The position numbers and the translations under genes were made by a program. The notes under the pieces are model-generated. The model was given only the letters and a program-made list of their open reading frames with translations, had not been told where the DNA came from and ran no database searches. Below are positions 63,230 to 64,000 of a stretch of 64,000 nt of DNA, piece by piece (within the stretch, counting starts at the first letter, position 1; each line of letters starts with the position of its first letter). The DNA is taken from assembly GCA_033557465.1 (NCBI GenBank), contig CM066043.1, forward strand, positions 74,802,662 to 74,866,661, given 5' to 3'. The stretch is from Ichthyophis bannanicus (taxonomy: Eukaryota > Chordata > Amphibia > Gymnophiona > Ichthyophiidae).

Positions 63230-64000
63230 ATCTCCAGGAACAAGCAGGAATGAGTCTTCACATATGGGTACGTCGGTACCGACGGAGCCTGCGCAGGAAT
63301 GCTCCCCAGCATCCAAAAAGAAAGCTTTTGGGATCATCCCACATGCATGCGCGCTGCCTTCCCGCCCATTCACTTCCCTCTCATCAGTTTTCCGTTTTCC
63401 GCGGAGCCGGCAGGACATATTCCTGTCACCGCAGAAAATTCTTCTTTTTATTCTTAGTTTTTTGTGGTCGCATCTGCCTTCCCCCGACGCCACCGGTACC
63501 GCCGGTGCTTTTCTTTCTTTTTACTAAAGAATTTCTTCTTTTCTTAGAAGATTTTTCCTGTTTAAGTGCCTGACGGTTTCTAGGCCACTAGGCCTCTATC
63601 CTTCCATTATGGAAAAGCCAGCCACTATCCTTAAGAAATGCTCAAAGTGTGGCGATACAGATATATTTTCAGACACTCATACTTGGTGTCTAAAATGTTT
63701 AGGTCCTGACCATTGCCCACTGGAGTGTCTTTCCTGCTGGAGCTCAAACAGAAGAAGTCTTCAGGATCGAGCACAACTCAATACCCGGTTCACATCGCAC
63801 TCGATGTTACCAGCTAGAATATCTTCTTTTTCACAGGATCAGGTAACCAAACAAAAGTCTGTAAAGACTAGCCAATCCTCGAGTGGTAGATCTTCTTCTA
63901 AGCATCGAGATGGCTCTGGCCTTGCCCTCGAGGACAATTTGGCAATAAAGCCCCGGCGGGAGTCTTCGGGCTCCAAAGCATTAACGGGGCTCCAGGTTGT
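63230..64000 (+). mobile_element. DIRS-F: left end, runs off the window
   Basis: The left terminal repeat (63231-63395) begins tctccaggaacaagcaggaa and is very close to DIRS-C (gaatgagtcttcacat, gtaccgacggagcctgcg, aaagaaagcttttggga). A leader with a t-rich run and gag follow. The rest of the element lies to the right of the window. Only 170 bases separate it from the end of DIRS-E. Confidence 0.9.
63609..64000 (+). CDS. DIRS-F gag-like ORF, partial
   Basis: The ATG at 63609 starts MEKPATILKKCSKCGDTDIF, and the frame stays open for all 130 codons to the window edge. The Cys/His cluster is complete: C11, C14, H24, C27, C30, H35, C40, C43. A serine- and lysine-rich stretch with SSSKHRDGSGLALEDN follows, as in DIRS-C (SPSKHRDASGLVLEDS) and DIRS-D. 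No disabling change is visible, so this may be the least damaged DIRS here, but most of it cannot be seen. The inferred role is structural gag with zinc-binding nucleic-acid contact. Confidence 0.8.
   Translation, partial: MEKPATILKKCSKCGDTDIFSDTHTWCLKCLGPDHCPLECLSCWSSNRRSLQDRAQLNTRFTSHSMLPARISSFSQDQVTKQKSVKTSQSSSGRSSSKHRDGSGLALEDNLAIKPRRESSGSKALTGLQV

Noticed and set aside
1..64000. CRISPR array, bacterial operon, plasmid or phage features
   Set aside because: No regularly spaced direct repeats with unique spacers, no ribosome-binding-site-led gene strings. All identifiable coding is eukaryotic transposon type.
1..64000. LTR retrotransposon or endogenous retrovirus
   Set aside because: No long direct terminal repeats, primer-binding site or protease/integrase motifs were found. 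The RT genes belong to DIRS or non-LTR elements.

Overview
The window is vertebrate-type, intron- and repeat-scale DNA with no host gene that I can recognise. Almost everything that can be named is a transposable element or a piece of one. At least seven copies or fragments of DIRS-type tyrosine-recombinase retrotransposons occur with CR1 and L2-like LINEs, tRNA-derived CORE-type SINEs, and hAT, Harbinger-like and mariner DNA elements. Such DIRS density is known in amphibians and some fishes and reptiles, and not in mammals or birds. An amphibian, perhaps a caecilian, is my best inference, but the sequence alone does not prove it.

Layout. 1-800: a C/T-rich minisatellite of about 36 bp units. 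0.9-7.8 kb: LINE and SINE debris, including an L2-like reverse transcriptase on the minus strand (5.3-6.4 kb) and a CR1 on the minus strand (6.8-7.75 kb). 8.3-10.1 kb: a nested palindrome, purine-rich arrays and a dispersed repeat. 11.7-16.5 kb: a minus-strand LINE split by a mariner (12.6-13.5 kb) and a large palindromic DNA element (13.7-15.0 kb), then a plus-strand CR1. 18.1-23.8 kb: degenerate DIRS-A. 24.5-30.1 kb: a minus-strand L2-like LINE carrying two palindromic hAT MITEs, a hAT with a BED zinc finger, another LINE end and a SINE. 31.5-46.3 kb: DIRS-B, which hosts DIRS-C (35.7-41.3 kb), two LINE insertions, a CR1 tail and an ORF1-only L1-like element. 48.3-50.7 kb: a DIRS end (G) and mosaic DIRS-D. 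51.9-54.0 kb: an L2-like LINE. 55.1-56.1 kb: a fairly young L2-like 3' end. 56.7-57.4 kb: a second ORF1-only L1-like piece. 59.2-63.06 kb: DIRS-E. 63.2 kb to the edge: the start of DIRS-F.

How the parts work together. The DIRS copies show the family architecture directly: inverted terminal repeats, an internal complementary region (ICR) near the right end that matches the two outer ends in reverse complement, and the order gag, RT, RNase H, tyrosine recombinase. A, B and G form one family. C, F and the left part of D form a second, and E a third. The right part of D is E-like. LINEs supply reverse transcription for the SINEs: the SINEs and L2-like LINEs share the same 3' tail, an accgc...agcggtttaca block followed by an AAATA-type run.

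The points most worth a second look are: two L1-like ORF1-only retrocopies (one with a perfect 17-bp target duplication), the DIRS-D mosaic, the in-frame RT-recombinase fusion in DIRS-E that keeps the whole catalytic tetrad, and splice-donor-like sequences at the right ends of three DIRS copies.
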